From: a virus
IMG/VR virus record: IMGVR_UViG_3300009156_000019
Span: 1 to 35,806 of that record
Length of the DNA stretch: 35,806 nt
Strand: one strand, 5' to 3'
Position 1 is the first letter of the stretch. The number at the start of each line of letters is the position of its first letter. Shown in pieces: positions 14,548 to 23,228 of this stretch. A program made the translations under genes and the position numbers. Below the pieces are notes generated by a model. That model was not told where the DNA came from, searched no databases, and saw nothing but the letters and a program-made list of their open reading frames with translations.

Positions 14548-14711
14548 CAATCATCGCCGCTAACGTGGGAATGATCCTATGGAATGCAAGAGAGCGTAGA
14601 ACCGACTTTCTTCATACCATGAAGGTCATTGATGAGATTAAAAAAGAAACAAAAGACTTCCATGGTCGCCTATGCACCATTGAAGAAAAACATAAGCAGG
14701 CTAAAAAATGA
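14526..14711 (+). CDS. Small membrane-anchored coiled-coil protein
   Basis: A 61-aa protein. Residues 5-20 (QVLTIIAANVGMILWN) are a probable membrane or amphipathic segment, followed by a charged helix ending KKETKDFHGRLCTIEEKHK. Small phage proteins with this ending (E-K-D-F-H-G-R-L-C-x-I-E-E) recur near lysis or late regions of podoviruses, but their function is not established. It could be a holin-like or membrane-tethering factor. Confidence 0.65.
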   Translation: MQWEQVLTIIAANVGMILWNARERRTDFLHTMKVIDEIKKETKDFHGRLCTIEEKHKQAKK

Positions 14712-14776
14712 TCCAATTTATAGGCGCCATGATACTTTGCGTCTTTTGCATGTTGCTAACGGCTATCACTGAGTGA
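14708..14776 (+). CDS. Possible 22-aa membrane peptide
   Basis: A very short ORF, MIQFIGAMILCVFCMLLTAITE, almost wholly one transmembrane helix. It starts inside the last codons of the preceding gene (4-base overlap), and its end overlaps the tail of the convergent ejection gene by 11 bases. A membrane peptide of this size could act in lysis timing or be a chance ORF; the coupling and composition favour a real product, weakly. Confidence 0.35.
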   Translation: MIQFIGAMILCVFCMLLTAITE

Positions 14777-16385
14777 TTTCTTCTGTCAAGAACTCCCATT
14801 TTTCATTGGGATGCTTTCTTTGCATGTATTCCTTCACCTGATTGACGATAGTTTTTGTGCCTTGCAAAGATCCTTGATTCATATTCTTAACCAATTTAGT
14901 TCCGATATTTTGGAAATAAGGATTGATAAGCATCTCTCGGGCCATTATGCGTAATGCTGTCTCTGTTCCAAGGCCAGCAAGCGCCCATGGATTACCGTTT
15001 GCAAGAGCAAGAGTAGCTGGGACATATCCCACAAGCTCCGCTTTGTTTAAGAAGGCATCCACGATGTCAGGCTTTAACTTTTTAGATATAGCCGCGTATT
15101 TTGAGTATAACTGATTGGTTAGGTCGAAATCTTTAGCTAATGTAGGAGAAATCTTCTCAAGAACATCTGAGATAGGAGCCTTGAGCCTAGATAAAGCTTT
15201 TTTACCTCCTCCAATCTTGTTCCAATCGACAGTGCGATTGACATCCTGCCAGAAGTTCACAAGGTACTCTGGAGTGATCTCAACCTCGCGAAGGTTGGTT
15301 AATGCCTTTTCAATGTAGTCAATGGCTGCTTGCTTCTCGGCTGAGGGTGAAAGAGTGCGTGTAAGATCATTGCGGATATCGCCGAATTCCTTACGTAATG
15401 CAATCTGTTGCTCACGTGGAAGCTTGTTTTTAGCTACAGGAGAACTCTTGATTGTGTCGTATGAGTCTCCTAGTTTTTGTTTTATCTTTCCAAAAAGCTC
15501 TTTGCTTCGTTCGCTTTTCTTTGCAAATGGCGCTAGTGTCGCTGTCTTTCGTGGACTTTGAATTAATGGAGTGATTTCCGACTCTGCAAGACCTAGTTTT
15601 CTAGCTCCTTCAATGAGCTTATTAGTTTCTTTGCCTGCTTTTGTGACGCTTTGAGGGTTTAACTTTCCTTGAATTGCTGAAGTAGCCAATGGCCCTCCAA
15701 TTTCAAGAGCTGTCGCTAACGCTTCAGGCCCTCCAGATTCTCGGATTCCTTGAGCTCCAGAATTAGAAGCTAAAAGCCCAAGAGCTCCTTTAAGTCCGCT
15801 TCCTGTGGCTATTCCTTCTCCTACCGCGCCAGCTCCATGTCCCGCTATTCTACCCGCTGGAGTTCTACCTTCTCCCACTCCAGTCACTTGTTGAATTTTG
15901 CCTTCAACTTCCTTAGATGTAGGTAATCGAGCCGATCTAGGGCCAAATTCATCATCATCGGAAAGAAGCATAAGCTCACCAAAAGACGGGGCTTCTCCAC
16001 GGTTCATTTTTTCTAGGATATCAGATTGTACCCCGTAAATAGCTTCTTGCCCTGGGAGTAGTTGGCCTTCTGGAACTTGAAGACCAAAAGCGTCGAGAAT
16101 ATTTCCATAAGCTCCCGCGATTCCAGCAGCCCCCTTTTTAAGGACTTGTTGCCCTATGTCTTTAGCCGTATCCCAGAAATCAAACTTGTCTTCTTTTTTC
16201 TTTTCATTTTGAGCAGCAAATCGTTGAAAAATATTTCCCTCGGGCTTTACTTCCTCGGCTACCTCTAAGGTAAATGGTGTCTCAGCCTGAGTTGGCTCAG
16301 GTTTGGGAGTAGAATTAGAAAAAGCGTCAGAAGTTCTTTCTTGCGCCCTTTTTTGGAAAATATTCATGTTATTCATCGATTGCAT
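14766..16385 (-). CDS. DNA ejection protein (P22 gp16-like position)
   Basis: A 539-aa protein, third and longest of three consecutive putative ejection proteins. Its N-terminus is polar and Pro/Glu-rich. Residues 85-100 and 180-260 are Gly/Ala-rich (KKGAAGIAGAYGNIL, AGHGAGAVGEGIATGSGLKG) as in proteins that insert into membranes during genome entry. The C-terminal half is helical. In P22, gp7, gp20 and gp16 leave the virion and form a conduit through the envelope; order and rising length match here. Alternative Met codons at 16376 and 16367 are possible starts; the upstream stop is at 16369. Similarity to gp16 itself is not visible by eye. Confidence 0.7.
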   Translation of the reverse strand: MQSMNNMNIFQKRAQERTSDAFSNSTPKPEPTQAETPFTLEVAEEVKPEGNIFQRFAAQNEKKKEDKFDFWDTAKDIGQQVLKKGAAGIAGAYGNILDAFGLQVPEGQLLPGQEAIYGVQSDILEKMNRGEAPSFGELMLLSDDDEFGPRSARLPTSKEVEGKIQQVTGVGEGRTPAGRIAGHGAGAVGEGIATGSGLKGALGLLASNSGAQGIRESGGPEALATALEIGGPLATSAIQGKLNPQSVTKAGKETNKLIEGARKLGLAESEITPLIQSPRKTATLAPFAKKSERSKELFGKIKQKLGDSYDTIKSSPVAKNKLPREQQIALRKEFGDIRNDLTRTLSPSAEKQAAIDYIEKALTNLREVEITPEYLVNFWQDVNRTVDWNKIGGGKKALSRLKAPISDVLEKISPTLAKDFDLTNQLYSKYAAISKKLKPDIVDAFLNKAELVGYVPATLALANGNPWALAGLGTETALRIMAREMLINPYFQNIGTKLVKNMNQGSLQGTKTIVNQVKEYMQRKHPNEKWEFLTEEITQ

Positions 16386-17640
16386 ATCCTAGTTTTCTGG
16401 CTTCAGCTAAGGCTTTATCAGGATCATTACCAAAGGTCATCAGAAGAGCATCTACCATATAGGGAGAAATCTGAGTTCCTTGTGCAACTTTATGGAATTT
16501 CTGCGGCTTATCTTCACCGATCGCTTTTATCGCTCTCAAATCGTTAAAGAGTTGCTCTTGCTTGTCTTCAGCATACTTAGATAATCTATCTTTAACTCGA
16601 CCTCCAAGACTACGATAATTGCCCCCTTCACGTTCAATTTCATCGGCAATCTCATTGGTGACACGCACTCTTTCCTCTTCAATATCTAATTCATTTTGAA
16701 GAGCTCTTGCTACAGATAAGTTAGCTTCAGGTGTACGGCCGATCTTAGTTAACATATCGGAGATCTGCTGCTCAATCCATTGGTTAGGGCGCGCGCCTGC
16801 TCTCGCTAAGCTTCCCAAGAAATATTCTTTTGCCGCTGTTTTAAATAGCGCGCCTTCTGGAGATCTAAAAGCTTCAACCCCTGACAATTCAGCTAAGTTA
16901 TCCCATGTCCAGAAAGAAAGATCTTTACTCGCGATCGCGTCCACCATTGTTCTTAAGGCAGATCGCTTTTGGGGTAATGTTTCAGCAATTTCGTCAGTCC
17001 TTTCAAGAACTTTTTTGCCAATATCTTGACCGAATTTAGTGCGATTTTCATCTTTTCTTTGCTCAACATTTCTTTCCTCCTGCCTTCTTTTTAACTCTTG
17101 TTTAGCAGGTTCGGAAAATCCTTTCACACCACTCAATTGCACTAACTGATCATCGGATAAACCTCTCCAAGAAACAGGGCCTGTTTGCTCCCCTTGTGGC
17201 CCTTGTTGCCCTTGAGGTGATTGACCTGCGGCTAATCCCCCAGCAATTTGAGCTGGATTTGCGTTGACGCCCATTCCACCAATGATTGAGTTTGCTCTAT
17301 TATCTAGAAGCTGATTTTCATATTGAACTTTCTGAAGACCTTCTGGTAAATCTGGGTTTATACCAACAGATTCTGCGGCGGATCGCCTTTTATTTTCTTG
17401 CTGTTTCGACTGAAGATTATTGTAAGCATTTTGGATATACTGCACCGCAGCGCCTTGTCGCTCAGGGGAAACCTGTGAAAGGATCTTGCTAATGCTATTT
17501 TGCAATACGGCGGGATCTTGGGAATTCATCGCCCCAGAAAGAATGCTTTCAATTGCGTTCTCATCTCTAGTTTGACGAAATCCTTGGCCTAAATTGTTTC
17601 CAATTTGCTGAGCTACTAAAAACGGTAATGGTGCTGACAT
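16369..17640 (-). CDS. DNA ejection protein (P22 gp20-like position)
   Basis: A 423-aa, mostly helical, Gln- and charge-rich protein. Residues 1-60 (SAPLPFLVAQQIGNNLG) are followed by a Gly/Gln-rich flexible stretch near 130-160 (QSPQGQQGPQGEQTGP) and a long helical C-terminal region with repeated charged helices. The composition and position between the 193-aa and 539-aa proteins match the middle ejection protein of P22-like phages (gp20, 471 aa). Start codon is preceded by a GGAG site. Confidence 0.7.
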   Translation of the reverse strand: MSAPLPFLVAQQIGNNLGQGFRQTRDENAIESILSGAMNSQDPAVLQNSISKILSQVSPERQGAAVQYIQNAYNNLQSKQQENKRRSAAESVGINPDLPEGLQKVQYENQLLDNRANSIIGGMGVNANPAQIAGGLAAGQSPQGQQGPQGEQTGPVSWRGLSDDQLVQLSGVKGFSEPAKQELKRRQEERNVEQRKDENRTKFGQDIGKKVLERTDEIAETLPQKRSALRTMVDAIASKDLSFWTWDNLAELSGVEAFRSPEGALFKTAAKEYFLGSLARAGARPNQWIEQQISDMLTKIGRTPEANLSVARALQNELDIEEERVRVTNEIADEIEREGGNYRSLGGRVKDRLSKYAEDKQEQLFNDLRAIKAIGEDKPQKFHKVAQGTQISPYMVDALLMTFGNDPDKALAEARKLGYAIDE

Positions 17641-17649
17641 TTTATCTCC

Positions 17650-18231
17650 TTATTCCTCAAAGCCTTTTCTAGGTTCTTGTGCGGCGTTGGCGGTAGTTTT
17701 ATCTTTAAATAATCCAGTCACAGAATCTTTGAAAGCATCACTAGATAAATACCCACCTGCGCTAGACATCAAGTTTTGAGCAGATGATGGATTGGTTGGC
17801 GCTCCAGATCCAGAACCTAAAATTGAATTAATCAACCCCTGCTTACGATTCAAAGCATCTTGATTGAATTGATAGTATTGTTGATTGAGCATTGAATCTA
17901 AGTCTACGCCTGCTCTTGTAAGGGTATCATCCAATCCAGTTCCTCTTTGTTGCCCTGAAGCAATGTATTGCTGTTGGATCTGAGGAGCTATCTGATTCCT
18001 AAACATAGCTTGCGCAGGCTCTACAAATGACTTTTGGAATGCTGATTCATCACCTGAAAAAAGATCGGCATAAGGCCCAGTTCCACTTTGAAGAGAGGAA
18101 AGCAATTGATCAATCAATTTTCTTTGAGTTTTTTGGAGTTTAGATTCTTTAGTGGCAGCTCCTCTTCCTGCTAAATAACCCCCTCCGATAGACCCAGCGG
18201 CGCTAATTATTGCTGGTAAAAATGCGGCCAT
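17650..18231 (-). CDS. DNA ejection protein (P22 gp7-like position)
   Basis: A 193-aa protein that begins MAAFLPAIISAAGSIGGGYLAG, an Ala/Gly-rich hydrophobic helix typical of small ejection proteins. It continues with helical, Gln-rich sequence (QIQQQYIASGQQRGTGLDDTLTRAG, given in parts) and ends in a polar tail. P22 gp7 (229 aa) has the same size class and is likewise the first of the three ejection proteins after the neck genes. It would be injected into the periplasm or membrane ahead of the DNA. Confidence 0.75.
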   Translation of the reverse strand: MAAFLPAIISAAGSIGGGYLAGRGAATKESKLQKTQRKLIDQLLSSLQSGTGPYADLFSGDESAFQKSFVEPAQAMFRNQIAPQIQQQYIASGQQRGTGLDDTLTRAGVDLDSMLNQQYYQFNQDALNRKQGLINSILGSGSGAPTNPSSAQNLMSSAGGYLSSDAFKDSVTGLFKDKTTANAAQEPRKGFEE

Positions 18232-18240
18232 ATATCCCCC

Positions 18241-18516
18241 TTAAGATAATGTTGTCCAAGTTACGGTTGAAGGCCCTGTGTGATTGGTCAACATCTCGAC
18301 TTTATTAGTCAAAAGATTAATGTTGAGCGATCCGTTTGCGAGAAAAGCATCTCCCGCTTGGCCATCCGTTTCTCTTTGGTATAAATCTGGTTTGCTATTC
18401 ACAGCAACGGCTAAATCGGTATAGAGTCTTTCGAGTATCAGCAATAGCTTTTCAATGGTTAACTCTTTGGGATCGCCGTAATCTCCGATGTTAAAATTTT
18501 CTGGGATTCTAGCCAT
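18241..18516 (-). CDS. Small virion-associated protein
   Basis: 91 aa from the ATG at 18516, which follows a GGGGGA site; a start at 18537 is less likely. The protein is MARIPENFNIGDYGDPKELTIE..., with a helix LLLILERLYTDLAVAVNSKPDLY and a C-terminal strand segment NLLTNKVEMLTNHTGPSTVTWT. Similar small proteins ending with TNKVEMLTNHT...VTW occur in the neck or tail region of other podoviruses. The role is unknown. It overlaps the end of the hub-protein gene by 8 bases. Confidence 0.7.
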   Translation of the reverse strand: MARIPENFNIGDYGDPKELTIEKLLLILERLYTDLAVAVNSKPDLYQRETDGQAGDAFLANGSLNINLLTNKVEMLTNHTGPSTVTWTTLS

Positions 18517-20437
18517 GAACCATCCCCCCTTTTTCACAGTAAATAATCATCGACTTTTGTCTGTATTGTACAGCAGGACTTTGATGTTTAATACGGAAAG
18601 TTAAAAATTCTGCTTCTATATCTACAGACATTGACATCCATTGGTCGGCACTTGTTGAATTCACGCTTGGTTTAAGCATAATATTTTGAAGAACTGGCGT
18701 AGGTTGTTGATCTGCAAATACATCGACAAGTAGAGTACTCCCAGTGCTTTCAATGATAAATTCCAAATGAGATACGTAGCATCGGCATCCTTGCTGTCTG
18801 TAAGGATTGAAAGGAATTGTGGTTGCTTGAGCGGAAATTACTTTTGCTACACTACCACCAGAAACATACGCTGTAAGAGCTGAGCTATCTAGATTGATCA
18901 CTATGCTAGTGTTTGTCGCGCTTATGACTTCATAAAGCTGAGATGTTTGGGTGCTTGTCGCTGGATCAAAGTTATTGATTCCGCTCTCTCCTTGGTCGTT
19001 TAAAAGCCCAACCACCCCAGAGATGCTGAGTAAGTCCCCTGCTAAAATAGCTGTTTCATTGACGGTTAAGGTGGTGGTCACGCCTGTAGTTATAGCGGAA
19101 ATATTGGTGAAGTAATCGTCATATGACTTATTTAGCTCATAGATAAAACCAAAGTCATCTCCTGCTAAGGTCTTTTGAACTGCTTGGCTAACGCCGATCC
19201 TATCCCATAAATCTTCTGTTGTATCCCATGTCGCCCAAGAGTCATTGCCTGTGGTTTCATCAATATCATCCCAGGTAAGATTAAGCCCTAAATCTGTTTG
19301 ACCAAACACGCTAAATCGTTGATCGTAGACGCACCAAGTATTCTCTTCATAGTTTCCTACCAAAACAGAATCTTGAGTCGCACTTTCGGTGTCGGCTTTC
19401 TTGTATGACCAAAGGAATTGGTTGTTTAGGCGGTCAAAACCCCCATAAGTGAGGTTAAAATCAAGCTGATCGATCTCATCTGCTGTAAAATATGGGATTT
19501 TGTTGTCTACTCGAAGATTTTGACGTCCATCAGTTCCCAAAACACCAGTTTTACCAAGAGATCGAATTGTGTCGTTCCATGCCACCGCGGAGAATTTCGC
19601 GTCGGTTCCAAGTGGCCCTGGTACTGCGCGTCCAAAATAAGGATTAAATGCGTCTCTTGTTTTCTCAAGAGTATAGGCCATACGATTAAAATTGAGAGCT
19701 AGAACTTGACCTAAGATGCTAGCGCCAGTGATGTAAAGTGAAGTGTCTGCTTGAAACATTCCCGATCCAGCAACATTAAATTTATCGCCATTTCCTGATG
19801 CGGTTCGAATGCCTGAATACAAAACACCTTGATTATAAACGATACCCGCTATGATAGGCACAATGAAATTGAGTCTTTCATTGAACCATAACACATAGGT
19901 AGCGCTAGTAAGCTGTCCTCCTGGAGGCGCCGCGTAGTTTGGATTATCCACCACATCTGTAAAATCTTTCACATCTCCAGTGGCAGGATCATAGAAGAAA
20001 ATAGCTGAACCAGCTCCATTTGGGGCAATACCTTCGCTACAGAAGACAAATCTTGGGTCATTCATTCCAGTAGGATAAGCGGTCCCTGAGATATAAAAGT
20101 CTTTAGCGCTGATATTGAATCCAGTATACCCAGCCATTGACCCACCAAATGGTATTTGGTCGAATACTCCTGTCCCTGTGTTCCACGTATAAAGAAAATT
20201 CTGATCAAAAGCCAAAAGTTCCTTGGTGGAATCTGGCTTGATGAATTCAAAAATTCCAAACACTCTAGTTTCACCAGCTAATCGAGGAGCGAAAAAGCCA
20301 ACGCCTTGTCTAGACTGAAGAACTTGCCTATAGATAAAGCAATTATCCATGCTCTGAAATGAATCAGAGGGCTGAAGAAAATTAATTCCAGCTCTGGAAA
20401 CGCCCGTTTGAAGGCCAGTTATTTCATAAACATCCAT
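18509..20437 (-). CDS. Tail hub or DNA-stabilisation protein (P22 gp10-like)
   Basis: A 642-aa beta-rich protein. The N-terminus includes FLQPSDSFQSMDNCFIYRQVLQSRQGVGF, characteristic of phage stabilisation/hub proteins that begin with a ligand-like N-terminal strand and a beta-propeller-like body. The body has repeated strand-turn blocks (AFDQNFLYTWNTGTGVF, TAVAWNDTIRS). Near residues 430-530 is an FCCH-like insert ending LTAYVSGGSV. In P22, gp10 sits below gp4 and closes the portal with gp26. Its place downstream of the adaptor and upstream of ejection proteins agrees with that role. It starts at a TAATG junction. Confidence 0.75.
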   Translation of the reverse strand: MDVYEITGLQTGVSRAGINFLQPSDSFQSMDNCFIYRQVLQSRQGVGFFAPRLAGETRVFGIFEFIKPDSTKELLAFDQNFLYTWNTGTGVFDQIPFGGSMAGYTGFNISAKDFYISGTAYPTGMNDPRFVFCSEGIAPNGAGSAIFFYDPATGDVKDFTDVVDNPNYAAPPGGQLTSATYVLWFNERLNFIVPIIAGIVYNQGVLYSGIRTASGNGDKFNVAGSGMFQADTSLYITGASILGQVLALNFNRMAYTLEKTRDAFNPYFGRAVPGPLGTDAKFSAVAWNDTIRSLGKTGVLGTDGRQNLRVDNKIPYFTADEIDQLDFNLTYGGFDRLNNQFLWSYKKADTESATQDSVLVGNYEENTWCVYDQRFSVFGQTDLGLNLTWDDIDETTGNDSWATWDTTEDLWDRIGVSQAVQKTLAGDDFGFIYELNKSYDDYFTNISAITTGVTTTLTVNETAILAGDLLSISGVVGLLNDQGESGINNFDPATSTQTSQLYEVISATNTSIVINLDSSALTAYVSGGSVAKVISAQATTIPFNPYRQQGCRCYVSHLEFIIESTGSTLLVDVFADQQPTPVLQNIMLKPSVNSTSADQWMSMSVDIEAEFLTFRIKHQSPAVQYRQKSMIIYCEKGGMVHG

Positions 20438-21117
20438 TAGAAAGACCTGTAAGTGATTCTATAATTCCAAATTCCATCAAAACCAGAGCCGCTATCTCCA
20501 CGCCTTGCTTGGATATTAAGTCCACTAGCGCCATCATTTCTAAGCTCAATCATATAGTCATCTGAAACGCCAATTTGCTTAATCCGAGAGGAATAAGCTC
20601 TAACATGAGCTCCTACCCCTAGAGAAGTACTGAAGTTTCCAAACTGAACTAAGCTAAGATCGGAGTCTTTAAACATGTAAATTTCACCGTAGCAACCTGA
20701 AGGAACCGCCGAAAGAGTTACCCAATCACTATTACCACCACCTGCAATCACCATAGTCCCAATGATATAGGCAGGGATAAATTGATAGATCCCGTTGTTT
20801 ACTCCACCTGAGTTATTACGATAAAACCCTTGAATTCGGCCGAGGACTTCACGAAGGTAAATTACCCCATCCATCCCCGTTCCGATTACTGGATCGGCGG
20901 CTAAACCACCAACTGTAAAGCCGAGAGACTGAAAGAATCTATGCCGACCATCTTCGTTTGACCCAACGTCCCAAAAGTGATCCCTTGTGGAATTGGTATT
21001 CGTTCCCACAACGCTATTACCCATTGTCGTTTCGATATACGACGTATTATCTTGCATCAATGGTCTATTCGCTTTGACGGAAAGCGTACCGACTGGTAAA
21101 ACTGAATGCCAAGGCAT
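20437..21117 (-). CDS. Virion structural protein, 226 aa
   Basis: A beta-rich protein starting MPWHSVLPVGTLSVKANRPLMQDNTSYIE. Similar starts (MPWH..P.GT.SV..N...M..NT.YIE) occur in neck-region proteins of other podoviruses, giving moderate confidence that it is a particle component. The rest is Gly/Asn-rich with no enzyme motif. It lies between the small basic proteins and the hub protein; its stop forms TAATG with the hub gene. Confidence 0.7.
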   Translation of the reverse strand: MPWHSVLPVGTLSVKANRPLMQDNTSYIETTMGNSVVGTNTNSTRDHFWDVGSNEDGRHRFFQSLGFTVGGLAADPVIGTGMDGVIYLREVLGRIQGFYRNNSGGVNNGIYQFIPAYIIGTMVIAGGGNSDWVTLSAVPSGCYGEIYMFKDSDLSLVQFGNFSTSLGVGAHVRAYSSRIKQIGVSDDYMIELRNDGASGLNIQARRGDSGSGFDGIWNYRITYRSF

Positions 21118-21123
21118 AATTCC

Positions 21124-21306
21124 CTACTTTTTAAACTTGCGTAAAGTTTCAGCTAAAACGGCTCTTTTCTTAGTGAGCGGATTCTTAGACTTTTCAGCCT
21201 TCTTAAGCTTTGCCTCAGGAATCTTCTCCCCTTTTTTCACTCCGAGTGATTTTCTCAAAGAGCCAGGTTTTTTGATCGCTCCAGCGATCCACATGTCTTT
21301 AGCCAT
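21124..21306 (-). CDS. Small basic virion-region protein
   Basis: A 60-aa very basic protein, MAKDMWIAGAIKKPGSLRKSLGVKKGEK..., ending LAETLRKFKK. Short proteins with the block WIxGAIKKPGxLRKSLGVK are frequent next to capsid or neck genes in podoviruses, possibly packaged or DNA-associated. It starts at a TAATG junction with the preceding small basic protein. Confidence 0.75.
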   Translation of the reverse strand: MAKDMWIAGAIKKPGSLRKSLGVKKGEKIPEAKLKKAEKSKNPLTKKRAVLAETLRKFKK

Positions 21307-21539
21307 TAGTACACCTTCTTTTGTCCCATTGCTGGTTTAGCGTTCTTCTTTTGGCCTTTTACCTGGGGTTTTTTGGAGTAACCTTGGTCTTTTTGAGACT
21401 CTTTTAACTCTTTTGCAATCCCAGCAGTTCTCATTTCCTTTCCCTGCTTCTTGATTTGCTTTTTGTCATACTCTTCATCAGCGGCCGCGTAATCGCATCC
21501 TTTGACTTTTTTGCCTTTTGGCTTCATCATTTTGGCCAT
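21306..21539 (-). CDS. Small basic Lys-rich protein
   Basis: A 77-aa protein with very many Lys residues, start MAKMMKPKGKKVKGCDYAAADEEYD and end PAMGQKKVY. It is probably disordered and nucleic-acid binding. It is one of three consecutive very basic small proteins (21124-21703), all linked by TAATG overlaps, which suggests coordinated translation for a common role such as condensing or threading DNA. Confidence 0.7.
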   Translation of the reverse strand: MAKMMKPKGKKVKGCDYAAADEEYDKKQIKKQGKEMRTAGIAKELKESQKDQGYSKKPQVKGQKKNAKPAMGQKKVY

Positions 21540-21703
21540 TATTTCATTCCTTTCTTTTTCTTCTTCTTAGGTTTGTAGCCTGACTTTGCAGCTTCATTGA
21601 GAGCAATAGCGACAGCTTGCTTCTTTGGTCTGCCTCCGACTTTCATCTCTGTTTCAATGTTCTGGCGGATTGCTTTCTCGCCTTTACCTTTGACTAGTGG
21701 CAT
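21539..21703 (-). CDS. Small basic protein (DUF6496-like)
   Basis: A 54-aa protein: MPLVKGKGEKAIRQNIETEMKVG, a helix with GRPKKQAVAIALNEA, then a Lys-rich tail. The K-Q-A-V-A-I-A-L-x-E-A block is shared by short phage and bacterial proteins such as DUF6496. It sits directly after the head-tail adaptor gene and ends in TAATG with the next basic protein. The family match is by pattern only. Confidence 0.7.
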   Translation of the reverse strand: MPLVKGKGEKAIRQNIETEMKVGGRPKKQAVAIALNEAAKSGYKPKKKKKKGMK

Positions 21704-21711
21704 TTTGACTC

Positions 21712-22404
21712 CTAAAATCTTGGCATTGATCTTGCCATTTTGATTTGGTTATGGGTTCTAGTTAATTGCAATTTCCTTTCGCTCTTGAAGGTGGCTTCAA
21801 TCAAGCCTCTTGCCTCAGCAGAATAACGATAGTCTCTTGCGTAGTTGACGGCAGCGCCATAGGCTACATAACGACACCAGTAGTCAAATGGAAGCTCAAC
21901 GTCAGGGGACGGGAAGTCCGAGTTTTTCTTGTATCCGTAGATTTTGACCATGTAGGGTTGCTCTGGAATTGTACGGAAAGTCATTTCGTTCCCGTACATC
22001 AACATCATGGTCGGATAACCCTTGATCAAGATTTCTTCGTTATTAATTCCCCAAATTGCAAAAAACTCACCAGGGTCTTGATAGATAGGCAACTGGTTCC
22101 ATGAAATGGATCTGCCAACTGGATCAAGTAAGGAAATGAAAGCTTCCTGGGAGATGTTAATGAAGTCAGAATCAGCGCCCACGTCATTGAAAGTGTAAAC
22201 GCCAGTAGGATTCGATTCGTCAATGGTAAAAGTGAGCGTGCCAAAGCTTTCGAAAAGCTTAGTATCATTTGGCATTGTCAGGCTGACAAAATCATTCAAA
22301 TAGTCGAATAGAGTTTCATCGCTTGACGCTGGATCATTCTCATTTTTCCTGCCTAAAGCAGTCCTCATTATGTCTAATGAGTCTTGAACGAATCGAGTTC
22401 CCAT
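21712..22404 (-). CDS. Head-tail adaptor (P22 gp4-like tail accessory factor)
   Basis: 230 aa from the ATG at 22404, which overlaps the upstream stop as TAATG; an upstream start at 22419 adds five residues. The N-terminal helices (FVQDSLDIMRTALGRKNENDPA) and the C-terminal helical YWCRYVAYGAAVNYARDY followed by ATFKSERKLQLTRTHNQIKMARSMPRF (in parts) fit gp4-like adaptors, with a strand-rich middle. gp4 docks on the portal and holds the tail hub. P22 gp4 is 166 aa, so this is larger. Confidence 0.75.
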   Translation of the reverse strand: MGTRFVQDSLDIMRTALGRKNENDPASSDETLFDYLNDFVSLTMPNDTKLFESFGTLTFTIDESNPTGVYTFNDVGADSDFINISQEAFISLLDPVGRSISWNQLPIYQDPGEFFAIWGINNEEILIKGYPTMMLMYGNEMTFRTIPEQPYMVKIYGYKKNSDFPSPDVELPFDYWCRYVAYGAAVNYARDYRYSAEARGLIEATFKSERKLQLTRTHNQIKMARSMPRF

Positions 22405-22868
22405 TATTGATCCCGCCATACTGTAGTAAGTGAAAATCTAGGCTTCTTACCAATCACTCTTGTGTCGGTTGAGCCATCTGGAAGTGTTACAACTCCCCAT
22501 TGAGTATCGCCTTTGTCAGCTAGATAAGAAATAATGCACTCAGGAAGATCGTATTCTTTTCCTGGTGTAAGTTTCTCATCAAAATGGATAAGGTGATTGC
22601 TCAAAAAAACAGGAATAGGCTGCATAGAGCCATTATTTACGCTGAATTTCACTCTTTGCTTAGGATGAAGCTCAACGGGACACTGTTTGATTGGGTATCG
22701 AAGAAGTTTTGCTTTCTTATTTGCTGCTCTAGCAGCTTCATTATAAAGACGGTAGTCACGTAATGTATTCAAAGGCATATCTTCAATTTCAACTCTCTCA
22801 GGAGTCTGTACTTGAGCAATAGCCGCGTCCATCACGTCATCTGCTTTTGGTTGTGCTAATTTAACCAT
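22404..22868 (-). CDS. Conserved podovirus structural-region protein
   Basis: A 154-aa protein. It has a helical N-terminus, the block PLNTLRDYRLYNEAARAANKKAKLLRYPIK, a C-P-V-E-L-H-P strand, FLSNHLIHFDEKLTPGKEYDLP, and PRFSLTTVWRD at the end. Proteins of this layout are found between capsid and adaptor genes in other podoviruses, probably as a virion component, but no role is known. The stop forms TAATG with the adaptor gene. Confidence 0.7.
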   Translation of the reverse strand: MVKLAQPKADDVMDAAIAQVQTPERVEIEDMPLNTLRDYRLYNEAARAANKKAKLLRYPIKQCPVELHPKQRVKFSVNNGSMQPIPVFLSNHLIHFDEKLTPGKEYDLPECIISYLADKGDTQWGVVTLPDGSTDTRVIGKKPRFSLTTVWRDQ

Positions 22869-22877
22869 TTTATCTCC

Positions 22878-23228
22878 TTAATTGGGGTACTCTTGATCTG
22901 GACTTGGGTAAAATATAAAGGTGTTCTGCACCAAATTGCAGCTACCTCCTGTCACATACGGCGGAAATGTCGTTGAATCAATTGGCTCGAATGTGATAGG
23001 ATCTTGCAACGTAAAGCTGTCATCACCAGTTACGATGATTCTAAATTTCTGATTATTAAGCTGGTCTTCTCCGCGTGGAACTGGCATTGCGCCATTTAAA
23101 TCGGTGATGCGGACAAAAGCTTTATTAGGAAAGAAATGAGGCCCATCCGTAAAGACTGCGCATGGTAGAGCATTCGTAATATTGACGATATTTGCTCTGT
23201 CTGGTAGCTGTCCTATTGGAGGCTGCAT
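22878..23228 (-). CDS. Small FCCH-like domain protein
   Basis: A 116-aa protein. Residues 28-100 form one FCCH-like unit: HFFPNKAFVRITDLNGAMPVPRG, then LNNQKFRIIVTGDDSFTLQDP, then PIDSTTFPPYVTGG. This type of small beta domain resembles that of ubiquitin-activating enzyme E1 and recurs in phage structural proteins. A related unit lies in the 256-aa protein at 23467-24237. It starts at a TAATG junction with the 56-aa gene upstream. Confidence 0.7.
   Translation of the reverse strand: MQPPIGQLPDRANIVNITNALPCAVFTDGPHFFPNKAFVRITDLNGAMPVPRGEDQLNNQKFRIIVTGDDSFTLQDPITFEPIDSTTFPPYVTGGSCNLVQNTFIFYPSPDQEYPN

Noticed and set aside
13823-14776. Toxin-antitoxin module in the island
   Set aside because: The RHH protein could be an antitoxin, but no neighbour looks like a known toxin fold, so a repressor is the simpler reading.
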